Made by a program: the position numbers and the translations under genes
NCBI GenBank assembly: GCA_018398585.1
Contig: JAGTTD010000015.1
Coordinates: 26,927,478 to 26,991,477 of the forward strand
From: Simmondsia chinensis
Lineage: Eukaryota > Streptophyta > Magnoliopsida > Caryophyllales > Simmondsiaceae
Direction of reading: 5' to 3'
Length of the DNA stretch: 64,000 nt
In this document: positions 11,322 to 22,800 of the stretch, piece by piece
Layout of the letters: every line of letters starts with the position of its first letter
How positions within the stretch are numbered: the first letter of the stretch is position 1
Notes under the pieces: generated by a model
What the model saw: the letters and a program-made list of their open reading frames with translations, nothing else
What the model was told of the DNA's origin: nothing
Database searches by the model: none

Positions 11322-14300
11322 ATGGATGTGTCAACCAAGGTTGTTACGGAGATTCATGAAATCTTGAAGGACAACGAAGCCAAGGTTTGGCACTGTATCC
11401 ATTTTAATTTTGTTGACTTTTTACAATTACATTTATGATCCCATATTAACTAAAAGTGTTTTGCATTACAGCTTGCCCTTGCATCACAATACAATGTCGG
11501 GCATCTGCTTGAGCTGAGTGAGACCAATGTCTACTTCTGGCATAGTCTCATTCACATTGTCCTTCTCCACCAGGTGGCCAACCTCAATCCCGAGGAGTTA
11601 TCATTCTTATTTGGTGGGAAGTTAGTGCACCTTGGGAGGAGGGAGTTTTGCATTCTCACCGGCTTGAGATATGCCAGTGTGGAAGAGGTACGCGGTGGTC
11701 CCAACAGGTTGGTTGCCAAGTACGGCATGAGGGGGAGGATGACTAGGCAGCAGCTGTTTGATGCATGCAGAACCTGCTCCATCATGGAGGACCAGGTTAA
11801 GCTTGCTGTTGCTTACCTGGTCGAGGGTCTACTGTTCGCCAAACACATGCGAACATGCATTGACCTGAACATCCGGGCCCTCGTGGACGATGTGGACTCT
11901 TTCAACAGTGTTGCATGGGGATCCTTGAGCTGGAAATTCTTGGTGCGGAAGCTCAAGGATTTCGTAGCAAAAATGCAACACGGTTTGGAGAAGACCTACT
12001 CCGTCCACGGGTTCTATGATATGGTTTCCATATTTTCCCTGGAAACCCTTCCAGAACTTGCCAAGGTTGGGGTGGTGAGGGTTGGCAACCAGCCTCTTGG
12101 GCGGATCCTTAACTGGAAGATGTCCGGTAAGGTTTCGTACTCCGCTCTGCTCTCAACGGTATTTGATCAGGTAATAATACATTATGTTGCTATTGTTTTA
12201 CTACTGGTTGTTTCATGTCTTTTGGGTTAGAAGTATGATTTGTAATTTTACTAACGTTCATATGATATATCTTCCTTTGATCAGCAATTGAATGCCGAAC
12301 CGATTAGACTGACGAGTGCGGAAGCCAGTCAGCCTAATCTACAAGGCATTCCCTATGCTAGGGACGGTGAGGAGGTGGTTCAATCTCCTGTTATGGCAAT
12401 GCCAGCAGATCCGGGTGATGAGCCACAACCATTGGCAACTCAACGCCCCTTGCCGGCATCCTAGGAGGAACCGTATACTACATCACCCAATTTAGCGTAC
12501 CAATCGGTATTGACATTTCGTTTTGTGTTTATTTAATTGCATTTTTATCCTTGTGGATACTATATTATTCAAATTCATGTTTATGACAATTTGGAGGACT
12601 TATTGCAGATTATGGAGAGACTCGGAGCGATGGAGAAAGATATGCAAATGATGCGGATGCACTTCGAAAGCAGACTTGAAGCGCAACAGCATCAGCTGCA
12701 AATGTACTTTGAAAGCAGACTTGAAGCGCAGCAGCTTTAGCTGCAAATGTACGAACGATGGTTTGAGGCTCAGGAGGCAATGATTAACGAGCTCTCAGAC
12801 CGTCAACCGCATGCCGCATCTCTGCATATCACATCCCCATATATATGTTCACCGACTTCCGCTCATCCATCCCCGATTGAGCAAGCCATTATAATTTCTC
12901 CTACACGTACTGGGTAAGACAATATGGATTCCTTGTTAGTGTCCCAATTTGTTATATTTTCATGCATGTTGATGCTCATTGACTTTGGTATTTACTATGC
13001 CATCTAGGGCCGAGGAAAAGGTCTTCAAGGAACCATTGTCAACGCATGTGGACGGTGTTGAAAACTTGATGACATTGTCCGAGATAGTTTGTAGATTGGG
13101 GCAAGAGAGGAGGGACCCCAAGCCTAATCCCAAGTACAAAGGCGAAGAATGGACCGCAGAGGGTAAGAGCAAACGGGCAAGAATGACCCATCCTGGACCA
13201 AAGCCGGTTCTGCCCTTCGATCCATTCAAGCGTCTCTCCAAGGAAGATATCAAACAATTTGATGATTTTTACAAAAGTTTCCACACAATGGTCAAGAAGT
13301 GAGTGTGATTTTACACTATGCTTTTTGATAATGAGTATGTAAATGTTTCCAGAATGCATCTTTCTTATGGTATGCTTATATATCATGCTTGGTATTGTAT
13401 ATTACAGAAATTTGAATACTCCCTTTCTGTTACCTGGTGATCAACAAATGGATTTCTTTGTTTTGAGTGCAATGACGGGGCAATTTTGGTATCAGTTGAA
13501 AAACGAGTACGCCTGGCTTACGGATGAGGTATATTTCCCATCATGATAATTTTGTTGTGTGATTACTGTAATTGGATCCCATTCTTTTTTTGTTGGTGTG
13601 TCAACTAATTAGTGGTGTATGATGAATAATAATATCGTGTATGATAGGTTTTAATTTCCGAGTGTAAAATCAACTTGTATAGGTGTGTTTCAAGTAATAA
13701 GTGGTGTATGATTGATCATACACCGTGTATAATTGATCATAATAGTGTATATCTACTTATGTTATTGTGTATTAAGTAAGTAAGTGTTGTATTACTAGTC
13801 ATATACCGTGTACGATTGGTTTTAAAAGTGTAAAATCAACCTGTGTTAGTGTATTTTAAATAAAGAGTGGTGTATGATTAGCCATGCACCATGTATGATA
13901 GGGTTTAATTGTGTAAAATCACCTTATTTATGTGTGTTTGAAGTGATTAGTGGTGTGTGGTTAATCGTACATCTTGTATGATAGGTTTTACTTGTCCAAG
14001 AACAACTTGTGTTAGGGTGTCTCAACTAATTAGTGGTGAATTGTAGGAAATGGATGTAGTTTTGCACTACATTCTGGAGTAGAAACTTCAGTGGCCAGTG
14101 CATTTCGACCAGAGGGCAACATGTGCGCATACAATGGTTGCTCCTCAATTTGGAGCCCTACTCAAACGGAGTCAAGAAGGAGGAATCCAATCGAGTCAGC
14201 TATTGATGATTTTGAATCGTTGATCATTAAGTTTCTTGCTGGGGATACCACATATGGGGTCCGCTGCCACGACGTGGATCGGATATACATGCCCATTAAT

Positions 14301-14621
14301 CAACCTAATCAACATTGGTTCCTTGCTACCATCCATTTTAATGAATGGCGGATACAGGTATTTGATTCCTTGTACTCCGCCGCAGCCAGGGAATCAAGAT
14401 TACAACTTGTGGAACCAATTGCGAAATTGCTTCCACATACTCTAGATATGGTTAATTTTTGGGATGTCCGAAAGGACCTCATAAAATTCAGAGGCAAGTC
14501 TTTCTTGGTCACATACAACCAGAATGAATGTCCACAACAGAGGGGGTATGACATCTACTTCCCATGCAGTTTTACTATTCCGTTCATTTGGCCTTTTGGT
14601 TATGAAGTGGATGCAAAATAG
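11322..14621 (+). pseudogene. Captured DUF1985 + ULP1-type (C48) protease-like gene, Kaonashi-like
   Basis: Seven coding exons fit GT/AG borders: 11322-11384, 11472-12170, 12285-12506, 12609-12913, 13008-13298, 13408-13528 and 14047-14621. Exon 2 encodes a DUF1985 domain (LGRREFCILTGLRY). Exon 4 encodes a coiled-coil-like segment with a repeated FESRLEAQQ. Exons 6-7 hold the C48 domain, with WLTDE near 13512, the His of QHWFLATIHF near 14312 and the Asp of VFDSL near 14362. The active-site Cys position reads Ile (QQRGYDIYF near 14540), where family members have GxDCG. In-frame TAG codons lie at 12462, 12738 and 14080, and there is a frameshift near 14175-14200. The protein would not be an active SUMO-type protease. 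Confidence 0.85.
13585..14040 (+). repeat. MULE repeat array C inside the last intron of the ULP-like gene
   Basis: Five units of about 86 bp sit wholly within the intron at 13529-14046. Cores are degenerate (for example ATCATACACCGTGTATAAT near 13712). Spacers resemble those of arrays A and B. Confidence 0.8.
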
Positions 14622-15210
14622 TCATTACTTGCAATGATGTTTAATTTCTGACTTGTCTCATCTGTATTATTATGAACTGCAGATCAGATTGTGAAATTTT
14701 TGTTGTAAAGTTTATTAAATTTTTGCTGACAAATGGACTGAGCATCTCCCAATGCAGGCAAGCGTAGATGGAAAAATTACCGTTGTATACGTCTGTACAC
14801 TTGTACAGACATGGAAGAAATAAACAGATGCAAATGTGTACATGGGAATAAAATTATGTTATTGTATATGACCATATTACCAAAGAATTTACATTGTATT
14901 CATTATACTGAAAATTGTATGTAATATTGTATATTTCGATATTGTTGTATGTTCCTATTGATGTATTTTCAAATTGTGTAATGAAAATTGTCAATTTTTA
15001 AAGTTGGTCGCAATTGTGTGTTATTGGGGTTTGATGCTTACTTGAAGTGTGTTACAATGTGTGTCGATACGCAAGGATGGTGTGTCGACACACATCCTTA
15101 CAGACCACCAATATAGGTTGATTTCACAGCATCATACCAGCAAAACCTGAAAAAATACATGCAAAAGTTATTTTTACCTATTAAAACTCATCCTACAGCA
15201 TTTGTAGGAC
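14622..15210. other. 3' flank of the ULP-like gene and left outer foldback arm
   Basis: No gene is seen. From about 14840 to 15105 the sequence is the inverted counterpart of 17440-17710. Shared landmarks are GTTATTGTATATGACCATA, CAATTGTGTGTT and AAGTGTGTTAC, then GGATGGTGTGTCGACACACA. Confidence 0.75.
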
Positions 15211-15302
15211 AAACTGGACATATATAACTGGCCCAGCACCGCCATTGCTAGAACCACTTTCGGTTGTCCATCTGCAGTTGTTCCATGACTTATACAACGC
15301 CT

Positions 15303-15462
15303 CTCAATCTCTGAATTTCCAACTCTAACGCTTGTTTGCGATCGAGCTCTTTCTCGAGGGTGATAACATAGGAAAAAAAGAGGCGCTTTACAAACAGATA
15401 ATCACCCTCGAGAAAGAGCTCAATCGCAAACAAGCGTTAGAGTTGGAAATTCAGAGATTGAG
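15303..15462. repeat. Near-perfect hairpin: two 62-bp arms, 36-nt loop
   Basis: The arms are 15303-15364 and 15401-15462, reverse complements with a single mismatch (C/T within GCGATCGAGCTC versus GCGATTGAGCTC). The loop is 15365-15400. Weaker inverted similarity continues on both sides (about 15230-15302 against 15463-15545). The right arm and loop read, on plus, as part of an FDM/IDN2-like coiled coil (see the next entry). A transcript from either strand would fold into a long duplex of the kind cut by plant Dicer-like enzymes. Transcription is not shown. Confidence 0.9.
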
Positions 15463-15490
15463 AAGCACTATGCAAGTCATGAAACAACTG
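15369..15490 (+). pseudogene. Captured fragment of an FDM/IDN2-like (XS/XH coiled-coil) gene
   Basis: The plus-strand frame reads KKEALYKQ, then TLEKELNRKQALELEIQRLR and MQVMKQL. This fits my memory of the coiled coil ahead of the XH domain in FACTOR OF DNA METHYLATION / IDN2 proteins, where members read like KQALELEIERLRG then VMKHM. Those proteins bind RNA in a complex and help RNA-directed DNA methylation in the nucleus. Only about 40 codons are present, without start, XS or XH domain. An inverted second copy forms the left hairpin arm. A profile search against XH-domain proteins would settle the identity. Confidence 0.7.
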
Positions 15491-15499
15491 AACAGATTT

Positions 15500-15870
15500 C
15501 TTGCAGAGGGGCAAACGAAAGTGGTTTTAGTACTGGCCCACCAGTGCCACTGCTTGAACCACTTACAGTTGTCCCTCTGCATATGTTGTCTGTAAAGTGC
15601 ATCCACTGCATGCATACAAAGTTCAAGATCCTTATCATGCGGATGCACTTCACACCATTACAACTCGTCATATACCGTACACCATGTGTGATTGATCATA
15701 CTCCACTAATTGCTTGGTACACCGATGATGAAACATGATCTGTAGAAGTGCCACCTCTGTCTGTGTCTCAGCTGTCACTAGCCCACCATTGCCGCTGCTA
15801 GAACCACTTACATTAGCAATTTAAACTGCTAGATATATTGAGGAACCGTATAGGCTTGACTTCCTGTCCA
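15500..15870. other. Degenerate inverted and direct repeats next to the hairpin
   Basis: A block around GAACCACTTACAGTTGTCC occurs three times in one orientation (about 15215-15290, 15535-15590 and 15770-15812). Part of it is also present inverted just upstream (AACGAAAGTGGTTTTAGTAC, about 15513). No gene is seen. Confidence 0.6.
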
Positions 15871-16084
15871 TCTCATCCATTTATAGGAGAGAACCGTGGG
15901 AGAGGGGTATGATAAAGTAGGTGGTAGTTGAGGTTATTAAATGTCTTGCTCAGTAGTTCATTATGACCCCTAACCATTCAATGTTCAACCACCAACCACC
16001 CCACCCGGTCAGCCTCCTCCATATAAATCAACAAGGGCATTTATATTGATAGTACACAATTTCATTAATAGTTGTGGCAATTAC

Positions 16085-16835
16085 AGTGTAATAAATTAAT
16101 TGTACAAGTGTGTTTCAATTACTTAGTAGTGTATGACTTACCATACATCGTGTATGATAAGTATTAATGGTGTGAAATCAACTTGTATAAGTGTGTTTCA
16201 ATTACTTAGTGGTGTATGACTTACCATACACCGTGTATGATAAGTATTAATGGTGTGAAATCAACTACTTAGTGGTGTATGACTTACCATACACCGTGTA
16301 TGATAAGTATTAATGGTGTGAAATCAACTTGTACAAGTGTGTTTCAACTACTTAGTGGTATATGACTTACCATACACCATGTATGACAAGTATTAATGGT
16401 GTGAAATCAACTTGTACAAGTGTGTTTCAACTACTTAGTGGTATATGACTTACCATACACCATGTATGACAAGTATTAATGGTGTGAAATCAACTTGTAC
16501 AAGTGTGTTTCAACTACTTAGTGGTATATGACTTACCATACATCGTGTATGATAAGTATTAATGGTGTGAAATCAACTTGTATAAGTGTGTTTCAATTAC
16601 TTAGTGGTGTATGACTTACCATACACCGTGTATGATAAGTATTAATGGTGTGAAATCAACTTGTACAAGTGTGTTTCAACTACTTAGTGGTGTATGACTT
16701 ACCATACATCGTGTATGATAAGTATTAATGGTATAAAATCAACTTGTATAAGTGTGTTTCAGTTACTTAGTGGTGTATGACTTATCATACACCGTGTATG
16801 ATAAGTATTAATGATGTGAAATCAACTTGTACAAG
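16085..16835 (+). repeat. MULE repeat array D: nine units of 83 bp
   Basis: Units repeat every 82-84 bp, except one 63-bp unit near 16213-16276, and are much more uniform than in arrays A-C. Each has GTGTATGACTTACCATACAC, then CGTGTATGATAAGTATTAAT. The last unit carries a long perfect palindrome, CTTATCATACAC-C-GTGTATGATAAG (16781-16805). The uniformity suggests recent amplification. Confidence 0.9.
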
Positions 16836-16844
16836 GGTAGTTGG

Positions 16845-17440
16845 GCATTGAACAATGAAAGTTCAGGGGTCATAATTGACACCCAGGCAAGACATTTAAT
16901 AACCTTAACTACCACCCATTTTATCCTACCCCTCTTCTACGGTTCTCCCTATGTTTTTGTACCTTGTATGATTTTGCCTATAAATGGAGGAGTTGGACAA
17001 AATAGCGGGGAGAACCATACCTTGTATGCTTTTGTACAGTATACAGTTGAAGACTCCCCTTCTGGTTTACTGTGTACTGTAAAAGATGTGTGTGAAATAA
17101 ACTTGTTGTAATGTGTTTGAAGTAAATAGCGGTGTATGATGAATCATAAACGGTGTATGATGAGTTTCAGATATTTTATTTTAGATATTTATATGGGTTT
17201 TGTTGATAGTTATGATTTTCCCGCCTGTTTGCATCTGTGTACATATATATATTTTGTTGTAGTGTTTTGTGTGTAAGATGAAATAAAAAGACTGTGTCTT
17301 TCTCTCTCCTCTTTTCCCTGTGCTTTCTGATGACCAGGAAAGGTTGGCAGCAATACATGACCGAAGGCTTTGATCTGTCATCATCCAATTTAAACGTTCA
17401 GGTAATTATTGGTATCGACACACAGACCTGCGGACACCTT
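16845..17440. other. Right inner arm and copy of 9345-9490; no gene
   Basis: 16845-16990 is the inverted partner of 15880-16015. About 17115-17260 is a direct copy of 9345-9490. The remaining sequence has no supported gene; a 94-codon open frame at 16827 runs across these repeats and is not convincing. Confidence 0.7.
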
Positions 17441-17792
17441 TGATGCTGATCTGTGTGTTGACACACCATCCATGCGTGTCGACATACATCGTAACACACT
17501 TGAAAAATACATCAACCACTTAGAACACACAATTGGGACAAACTTCAAAACAATTCATTAACAATTTTCATTACATGAATATACAACAATATGGAAATAT
17601 ACACAATTTTCATTACACTATTACATACACATCATAACCTTTTGACAATTTTCAGTACACTGAATACAATATAAATCCTATGGTAATATACAATAACATA
17701 TACACATCACAGTGTACGATGTATTACAATGGTGTAAAACGAACTTATATAGGTATGTCACAAGTAAAATTTATACATTTGAAGACTATAAG

Positions 17793-20644
17793 TTAATTTG
17801 GAGGAAGGACTTGAGATGGACCGCCGGAGTTGGATGAGGTGCCTTCGCCACTAGGACGCAGAGCAATTGGATTCTTGCACGTGGATCGGTTATGCTCGTG
17901 TTCCTTGCACCGACTGCACCTTTGATGAACACGCTCCTCACCGATAGACGAAATCCTCCTCTTCCGCCTCCTCCCAGAAGAGGTTCGCACGTGTGGTGGA
18001 AGAAGATTCATGTCAGCTACATCACGCGGGATACGCCAGTCACTTATGTGCGGCATCGGGTAGACGACACCTCTATACGACTTGTACCATTTTTCTCTAG
18101 TGTAGTACGACGAGCACAAGTCGTACAGAGCATAAGGACTGTGTTGTACGACGGCTAACCCATGCTCACAAGGAAGCTGCTCAAGATGAAACCTGCGACA
18201 GGTACATGTCCAGAGCGACATATCTATGCAAACATTCTTCTCCCAATCGATGACGTCGAAAGTATGATCATCAGCTCGCAATATCTGCATTACCACAAGA
18301 ATAGACAAACGCGTCAAACAACCAAGGTGCAAGCAAAATAAAAGAAAAGTAAAAAAAAAACAAAAAAAACAAAACAAAACATAAGCAACGAAACACTCAA
18401 AGGGCACCAAAATTAGCGGATTTCACACAGTTTCAAACTTGTAACATACAATTAAATCCTGCCTTACACCCCTAAGAACTTAAAACACGCTATAAACATG
18501 CTTTGTAGTAGGGATTAAACATGACAATATGTACGGAGCTTACCGTCATCGTTCTTGCTAACTTGAATCTGTCTTGTAATTTTTTTTTTCAACGTCGGGG
18601 GACATTGTACTGGTGCAAGCTTCAGCCTTGGCTCTTCTTTTGTGAAACCACTTCTGCAACAGTAGCCTAAACTCATCAACAAGGGTTGTAATTGGATAGT
18701 CACGCACCTTGACCAATACAGCATTCATGGATTCCGAAATGTTTATCGTCATTATGTTGTACCGACGACAAGGGAAGTGGGAACGAGTCCACTTTCCAGT
18801 CCCACATCTTCCAAGTAATCTTTAACCCCGGGTACGACACAACATAAACTGAAAAACAAACTATGGAACTCTTAAATGTTGTATGCTTTGGCTGCTTTGT
18901 AGTAGTACTGATCCAAATGCTTCCTTTTGCTCTTGAATTTGGCCTTCAAGTTGTTCAGCAAGTGGTACATGCAGAGCCCGTGAAATGTGTGGGGGAAAAG
19001 TTCTTCCACCGGGCGTCGGATGCTTCGGTGTCTATCGGATACAATGAAATGGCCAATAGGCTCCCCAGTTACTTCCTTCAACCTACTGAGGAACCAATGC
19101 CACGATGCATCATTCTCTGAATCACCGATGCCGACAACAATCGGGAAAATTTGCTGGTTGGCATCGTGGCAAACGGCCATGAACAGAACACCCCGGTACT
19201 TTCCTTTCAGATGTGTTGCGTCAATGCTCACAACCGGCCGGCAAAATCGGTACCCATTCAGTGAAGCACCAAACGCAATGAAGAGGTACTGAAACCTACT
19301 TTCATCATCTGTCTTTAAATAAAATGTGGTACCGGGGTCAGTCTGTTTGAGGACTTGCAGATAGGCAGGCAAGAATGCATACGACTTTTCGGCCGTACCC
19401 AATCTAACATTGTCGTATGCAAACTCTCTCACCCTCCAAGCAACACTGTAGCTGATATTGACACCGTAGCAACTGCGAATGTCATCTATGACATCCCGTG
19501 GCTTGAACACTCTCCCAGTGTTCACAAGTTTCTTGCGGATGCACTCCCCGACGACCCAACTGGTTGCCTGCCTGTGTCTAACAGTGGTGAGATCGCCAGG
19601 GTGGTTGTGTTTCTTTTCTACTTTTGTAACCATCCAGCAGCCACCATCTGCTACACACATAGCCCGAACCCTCCATGTGCAACCTGCTTGTGCGCAGCGG
19701 ACAACCGTTAAGGATTCGTTCGACTTATAGCTCCTGAATTCAAATTTTTCCCTAAGCGCAATCACTGCCAGGTTAGTCAACAAGTCCCTCTTCGTCATAA
19801 ATATTTGATTGACTTCAATATCCTCAACCATCCGGCCCTACGTATATACCCCGTCAATCCGGCTCCTCTCATCACCGGAGCCAGCATCATCATCAGAACG
19901 AGGATCACGAGTAGCTTGGACGTCGGGGTGGACATTCGGTTGACTGCTGGGTTCCGCATTCCGTTCCAATTCAGGTTCGACAATCAGAGGGTCTACACGG
20001 GAAATATTACGATGCTCATAAATGTGCCCCTCTGGAGGTGATGCATCAGGTACAGTCGGTTGCACCTGGGATAAATTGATATTGTCCAAATTATCCCATG
20101 CACTTTGATTGGAATTTTCCTTATCTCCACCTGTTGCTGTTGCCTTAACCGTCGCAGTAGGCATGCTCAAATCTACATCAGATGCATCTACACGGGCTGC
20201 TTCTTCCATCCCCGCATCCATACATCCACCAGAAGTCTCGGGAACCTCGGGGTGTGAACGGCCACTATTCTCGTCACCATCGGGAATTGTTTGAAAGGGA
20301 GTCCGTTGCCAATCGAAGCTAGGATTCCTGTCACCAGAGGACTCTACAGTTACGATCAAAGGATGCTTCGCCTTATCTTCTTTGGCTAGTGTCTTCCAAA
20401 ACATAACGGACCTATCGTCAACGACATCGTACAAGGGCACGGCCGGAACGGCTGTGAAAGATTGAAAATGCATCTTTGAACCCGCATCCAACTAAGCACC
20501 AATCACCTCCGCCACAGTCCTTTGCAAACCAGCGAAGTCAGTTTTCTCATCCACAAAAAAATAAGCCAATTTTTCACCAACGTACTCTGCCCTCTCCTTA
20601 AAGTGGCCACCATACAGAACGCATGCAACAGCAGCATCACCCAT
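17793..20644 (-). pseudogene. MuDR-type MULE transposase, broken
   Basis: Reading on minus from ATG at 20644: an N-terminal region (20644-19841), then the DNA-binding FAR1/MuDR-like part (KFEFRSYKSNESLTVVRC, with HNHPGD) and the DDE domain (SIDATHLKGKYRG, with SDRH near the centre). An intron fits at 18543-18285. The last exon has a SWIM zinc finger (CTC ... PCEHG) and a CX2CX4HX4C zinc knuckle ending at 17793. Stops interrupt the frame at 20494-20492 (TAG), 19840-19838 (TAG) and 18874-18872 (TAA). One base seems missing near 18790. The gene is converging with the ULP-like gene. Transposition of this copy would need a transposase supplied in trans. Confidence 0.9.
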
Positions 20645-20714
20645 TACTGTGGACAAGAAAAAAACATGATATCAAAGCAAAAATGACACGAAACACACTA
20701 GGGTGGAATGAAAG

Positions 20715-22215
20715 TACAGCATTGAAACCACTAATAAACGGTGTATGATTGGTTTAAAACCATAATACACAAATAACACCACTTTAAGAAAGAATACATG
20801 TTGTATGATTTGCGTGTACAGTCAAAAACAAGTTCATTAAACACCTTTAAAGCAATCATACACGGTCTATGGTTTAGGATACCACATTCTATACACGAAA
20901 GACACCAAAACAGGTTCATCATAGACCAATCAAAGCTATCATACACGGTGTATGGTAAATCATACCCCATTCTGTACTTGAAAGACACCAAAAAAAGTTC
21001 ATGATACACCCTTTGAAGCTATCATACACAGTGTATGGTTTAATACGCCCCATTCGATACTTGAAAGACACCAAAGCAATTTCCTCACAAATCTTTTAAA
21101 GCTATCATACACAATTAAACCAATCATACACGGTGTATAATTGATCATACACTAGTAATTATTTGAAACACACCTAAACAAGTCGATTTAAAACCATTAA
21201 AACCTATCATACACAGTGTATGATTGATTATACACCATTAATTACTTAACATATACAAACACAAGTTGATTTCACACCATTAAAACCAATCATACACAGT
21301 GTATGATCGATTATACACCATTAATTACTACACATACACATACACAGGTTGGTTATACACCATACAAACAAATCATACACACTGTATGGTTGCTCATAAA
21401 CTACTAATTACTTAAAAAACGTCTACACAAGTTGATTTCACACAATTAAAACCAATTATACACAGTGTATGATTGATTATATACCATTAATTACTTAACA
21501 TACACATACACAGGTTGGTTATACACCATACAAACAAATCATACACACTGTATGGTTGCTCATAAACCACTAATTACTTAAAAAATATCTACACAAGTTG
21601 ATTTCACACTATTAAAACCAATCATACACAGTGTATAATTGATTATACACCATTAATTACTTAACATACACATACACAGGTTGGTTATACACCATACAAA
21701 CAAATCATACACACAGTATGATTGCTCATAAACCACTAATTACTTGAAAAACATCTACACATGTTGATTTCACACCATTAAAACCAATCATACACAGTGT
21801 ATGGTCGATTATACACCATTAATTACTTAACATACATATACACAGGTTGGTTATACACCATACAAACAAATCATACACACTGTATGGTTGCTCATAAACC
21901 ACTAATTACTTAAAAAATATCTACACAAGTTGATTTCACACCATTAAAACCAATCATACATAGTGTATGATTGATTATACACCATTAATTACTTCAAACA
22001 TACCTAAACATGTTGATTTTACACCATTCAAACCTATCATGCACGGTGTATGATTGATCATACACCACTATTTACATGAAGCACACATAAACAAGTTGTT
22101 TTCACACCATTAAAACCTATCATATACGATGTATGACTAATCATACACCACTAATGTGTTCAAACACACCAAAAGAAAGTTATAATACATCATTTAAACC
22201 AATCATAAACCATAA
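20715..22215 (-). repeat. MULE repeat array E, inverted relative to arrays A-D
   Basis: About 16-18 units with the same spacers as arrays A-D read in reverse (CACTAATTACTTAAAAAA, AAGTTGATTTCACACCATTA) and cores such as ATCATACACAGTGTATGAT (21206-21224). A higher-order period of about 175-180 bp is visible at 21340-21900, alternating a CAGTGTATG core with a CACACTGTATGG core. With arrays A and B it extends the terminal inverted repeats deep into the element. Confidence 0.88.
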
Positions 22216-22249
22216 ATGACTTGTAAAACACCGACCTCATACGACAAGG

Positions 22250-22751
22250 ATACATTAACGACAATGTCAACAAATGGTCATTTTACCTTCAATATCTGAT
22301 CTGAAAACCGTGAAATGTGTGTAACGACTCAACGTTGAACATATAGCAATGCCACGAAGCTTTAAACACGATCTTAACAGGGCTTCTTCTTCTTCTTCTT
22401 CTTCCGAGGGCCCAATGTAGCAGAACGACACAAGGAGGATGAAAAAAATGGAGCTTGGTGAATTTAGATTGAGAGAAAAATATAACAAAAAGAGTGAATA
22501 AGAGGTGAGTAAAATGGGCGGGAAAAGAGAAGGGAGGGATAGTGTAAGAAGCAAGTTACATGACATAAAGTAAAAATATGTACTTTTGCATTAAATAAGG
22601 AGAAAGAAAATGGAGGGGGATGGGGTAAAGTAAACGGCTGGGTATTAAATGAGGAGAAAGAAAGGGGACGGGTTGGAGGGGTTGAATGGGAGGGGCATTT
22701 TGGTCCAAAAAGGATTATTTAAGGTTATGGGGGTCTATTTTAATTTAAATT

Positions 22752-22800
<49 letters not shown>

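Larger units (their letters stand above)
14835..17715. repeat. Central foldback zone: nested inverted repeats around array D
   Basis: The outer arms are about 14840-15105 and 17440-17710. The inner arms are about 15880-16015 and 16845-16990, sharing TAAATGTCTTG / CAAGACATTTA and CATTCAATGTTCAACC / GGGCATTGAACAATG. Array D lies between the inner arms, and the FDM-like hairpin between the left outer and inner arms. The zone sits exactly between the convergent 3' ends of the ULP-like gene and the transposase gene. It could be an older element trapped in the MULE or a product of repeated inverted duplication. Confidence 0.75.

Noticed and set aside
16827..17111. 94-codon open frame beyond array D
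   Set aside because: It crosses the inverted arm and repeats; no homology and no conserved reading in the partner arm.
18872..19831. Transposase as an intact standalone gene of 319 codons
   Set aside because: Homology continues in frame upstream past the TAG at 19840-19838 and downstream past the TAA at 18874-18872, so this is one segment of a broken gene.
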